Shown piece by piece: positions 13,055 through 14,436 of a stretch of DNA of 14,436 bases; positions within the stretch are counted from its first letter, which is position 1, and each line of letters opens with the position of its first letter. The notes under the pieces were generated by a model. The model had not been told where the DNA came from and did no database searches. It saw nothing but the letters and a program-made list of their open reading frames with translations. Both the position numbers and the translations under genes were made by a program. The stretch covers positions 1-14,436 of the forward strand of contig QIJI01000134.1 of the NCBI GenBank assembly GCA_003231795.1, given 5' to 3'. The stretch is from Gammaproteobacteria bacterium. Lineage in GTDB: Bacteria > Pseudomonadota > Gammaproteobacteria > GCA-001735895.

Positions 13055-14026
13055 ATGTCCAAACCCAAGGTTATAGTTACGCGTCGCTGGCATGCGGATG
13101 TCGAGGCCGTGTTGTCAGACCGTTTTGATACGCAGCTCAACGAAGATGATCACTCGATGTCGGTACAGGAGCTCCAGGACGCACTGCGCAATGCGGATGC
13201 GGTATTGCCAACCGTTTGCGACAAGGTCAATGCCGAGGTGTTGGGCGTCGAAAACATTCGCGCAAAAATTCTGGGGAGTAATGGGGTAGGTTTCAATCAC
13301 ATCGACCTTGAAGCCGCTAAAGCGGCAGGACTTACGGTAACCAACACCCCCGAAGTTCTGACCGACTGTACTGCCGATCTGGCCATGACTTTGCTGCTCT
13401 GTGTGGCGAGACGTGCCGGTGAAGGTGAGCGTCATTTGCGCAATGGCGAATGGAGCGGATGGCGTCCGACGCACATGATGGGCACCAGCGTAACCGGTAA
13501 AACGCTGGGACTGATCGGAATGGGCCGGATTGCACGTGCGGTTGCTGCTCGTGCAGCCCATGGATTCAATATGAAAATCATATTTCACGATCCCTTCCCG
13601 CCGCGGGCAGCAGACATTGCTGATCTGAACGCAACCCAATGCGCCTCTCCTGAAGAAGTTTATGCGCAGGCCGATTTTGTTTCGCTGCATTGTCCGGGCG
13701 GTAAAGAAACTTACCACCTGATCAGTACCGAAGCCTTCAAAGCAATGAAGCCGGGAGCTTTTGTCATCAATAGCGCTCGCGGTGACGTAATCGATGAAGT
13801 GGCGCTGGTTGCTGCGCTTGATAGCGGCGAAATCGCCGGTGCGGGTCTCGATGTTTTCGAAAAGGAACCCGCGGTAACGCCGGCGCTGGCGGCGATGGAA
13901 AATGTCGTGTTATTGCCGCATCTGGGTAGCGCGACCCAGGAAACCCGCAAAGCCATGGGCATGCGCGTGGTAGAAAACCTCGAAGCTTTTTTTGCCGGTG
14001 AAACCCCGCGCGACAATCTGATTTAA
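13055..14026 (+). CDS. D-isomer-specific 2-hydroxyacid dehydrogenase (glyoxylate/hydroxypyruvate reductase-like)
   Basis: A 323-residue cytoplasmic NAD(P)H-dependent oxidoreductase that interconverts 2-oxo acids and D-2-hydroxy acids. The catalytic domain contains SNGVGFNHIDLEAAKAAGL and NTPEVLTDCTADLAM; the Rossmann fold begins with GKTLGLIGMGRIARAVA (148-164). The catalytic triad R242 (NSARGD), E271 (EKEP) and H289 (LLPHLGSAT) has the standard 29- and 18-residue spacing. The residue after the second Rossmann strand is in FHDPF, where Asp or Arg here sets NAD or NADP preference; the Asp suggests NADH, weakly. The start is ATG 13055, with AGGAG 8 bases before; a TTG at 13025 in the same frame is less likely. 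The family includes glyoxylate, hydroxypyruvate and sulfopyruvate-type substrates, so assignment stays at family level. It is downstream of the PLP lyase by 124 bases, with a hairpin between. Confidence 0.9.
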   Translation: MSKPKVIVTRRWHADVEAVLSDRFDTQLNEDDHSMSVQELQDALRNADAVLPTVCDKVNAEVLGVENIRAKILGSNGVGFNHIDLEAAKAAGLTVTNTPEVLTDCTADLAMTLLLCVARRAGEGERHLRNGEWSGWRPTHMMGTSVTGKTLGLIGMGRIARAVAARAAHGFNMKIIFHDPFPPRAADIADLNATQCASPEEVYAQADFVSLHCPGGKETYHLISTEAFKAMKPGAFVINSARGDVIDEVALVAALDSGEIAGAGLDVFEKEPAVTPALAAMENVVLLPHLGSATQETRKAMGMRVVENLEAFFAGETPRDNLI

Positions 14027-14056
14027 ACACAACCCTCGTATCCCGTCACCTCAGCA

Positions 14057-14124
14057 GTAAATTTCTGTCATCCCCACGGTAAATTCTCCGTCATCCACAC
14101 GGTAAATTCTCCGTCATCCCCGCG
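14057..14124. repeat. Three imperfect tandem 22-23 bp repeats
   Basis: Copies at 14057-14078, 14079-14101 and 14102-14124 share GTAAATTCTCCGTCATCC with one or two differences (the first reads GTAAATTTCTGTCATCC). The last copy runs into the palindromic element to the right. The core GTCATCCCC resembles the ends of widely dispersed REP/MITE-like elements of proteobacteria, so the array probably arose by repeated duplication of such an end. Confidence 0.75.
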
Positions 14125-14182
14125 CAGGCGGGGATCTTGTAATGGTGGCGTTTTATAAGATTTCTGCTTGCGTGGGAATGAC
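14113..14182. repeat. REP/MITE-like palindromic element
   Basis: Bounded by near-inverted ends: GTCATCCCCGCGCAGGCG (14113-14130) and TGCTTGCGTGGGAATGAC (14165-14182), matching at most positions (GTCATyCCCrCGCArGC). The left end carries its own hairpin, CCCCGC-GCAG-GCGGGG (14118-14133). It is about 70 bases, has no coding capacity, and lies between the dehydrogenase and the convergent alcohol dehydrogenase, where it could also serve as a bidirectional terminator. Confidence 0.65.
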
Positions 14183-14238
14183 AGAGAGAGGCGCGGGAGT
14201 TACGCCAGGCAAAAATAATCTGCCCCGTAATCACTGAT

Positions 14239-14436
14239 CTACAAACAGGCTTCAAACAAAGCCCGTGTATTCTCTTTCGTCATTTCGACCGGATTTCCAC
14301 CAACACTGGGATCTTTGAGCGCGGAATCCACCAGCCAGTCGAGATCAGGGTCAGTAACGCCCAGATCGGTCAAATTGGCCGGAATGTTTAATGACCGGTT
14401 CAGGTTGTTGACGTAATCGTAAAATCCGTCGAATCC
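14239..14436 (-). CDS. Iron-containing alcohol dehydrogenase, C-terminal part (runs off the right edge)
   Basis: The minus strand encodes 65 in-frame residues ending at TAG (plus-strand 14239-14241). The end DPSVGGNPVEMTKENTRALF followed by EACL, together with IPANLTDLGVTDPDLDWLVDSAL before it, is the typical carboxy-terminus of group III iron-dependent alcohol dehydrogenases (Fe-ADH, such as YiaY-like enzymes), which oxidise alcohols or reduce aldehydes with NAD(P). The metal-binding and Rossmann parts lie outside the window, so metal and substrate cannot be judged. It converges on the hydroxyacid dehydrogenase gene across a repeat-rich 212-base gap. Confidence 0.85.
   Translation of the reverse strand, partial: GFDGFYDYVNNLNRSLNIPANLTDLGVTDPDLDWLVDSALKDPSVGGNPVEMTKENTRALFEACL

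Noticed and set aside
13115..13717. A 200-codon open frame antisense to the hydroxyacid dehydrogenase
   Set aside because: No recognisable domain, and the sense frame carries the full catalytic triad and Rossmann motif.
14057..14124. CRISPR array
   Set aside because: The 22-23 bp units are directly adjacent without unique spacers and there are no cas genes; it is a tandem repeat next to a REP-like element.

Overview
The window looks like a chromosomal stretch of a Gram-negative proteobacterium, most likely a marine or other aquatic gammaproteobacterium. This is inferred from a TAXI-type TRAP transporter with a periplasmic binding protein, a PilZ protein next to a response regulator, a NorM-like MATE pump, several Fe(II)/2-oxoglutarate (2OG) oxygenases and a roughly balanced base composition. 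No marker gene fixes the taxon. There is no rRNA, tRNA, CRISPR array, integrase or transposase.

Left part (1-5515) is an oxygenase and signalling region. A plus-strand TauD-like dioxygenase (89-1141) is closely coupled to the tail of an unrecognised upstream gene. Convergent to it on the minus strand lie a DUF1330 protein, a PhyH-type dioxygenase, a response regulator with an RsbW-like ATPase output, and a c-di-GMP-type PilZ protein. A divergent region with two perfect palindromes (3850-4058) separates this group from a plus-strand AlkA-like DNA glycosylase and a third 2OG oxygenase. That third enzyme resembles the HalD/BesD halogenase family but keeps the iron-binding Asp, so hydroxylase chemistry is predicted. 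It may be translated from a leaderless mRNA.

Middle part: a MATE efflux gene (5508-6872, minus) overlaps the oxygenase tail to tail by 8 bases and is divergent from the transporter block.

Right part (7131-14026) is a co-directional uptake and catabolism block: a TAXI TRAP binding protein, a fused TRAP permease with a C-terminal DUF3394 domain, an EamA/DMT transporter, a PLP-dependent D-cysteine desulfhydrase/L-cysteate lyase family enzyme, and a D-2-hydroxyacid dehydrogenase. A plausible joint role is import of an organic acid or amino-acid-like compound, PLP-dependent elimination to a 2-oxo acid, and reduction of 2-oxo acids, with EamA exporting or importing a related metabolite. The substrate cannot be read from the sequence. 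Non-coding structure is rich here: a CA-rich direct repeat before the binding-protein start, two successive stem-loops between binding protein and permease, a nested hairpin before the dehydrogenase, and a REP-like palindromic element with three imperfect tandem repeats at 14057-14182. A partial minus-strand iron-containing alcohol dehydrogenase runs off the right edge.

The most interesting items are the three different 2OG oxygenases within 5.5 kb (one halogenase-like), the REC-ATPase/PilZ pair, and the RNA-structured leader and intercistronic regions of the TRAP operon. I found no clearly new multi-gene system.
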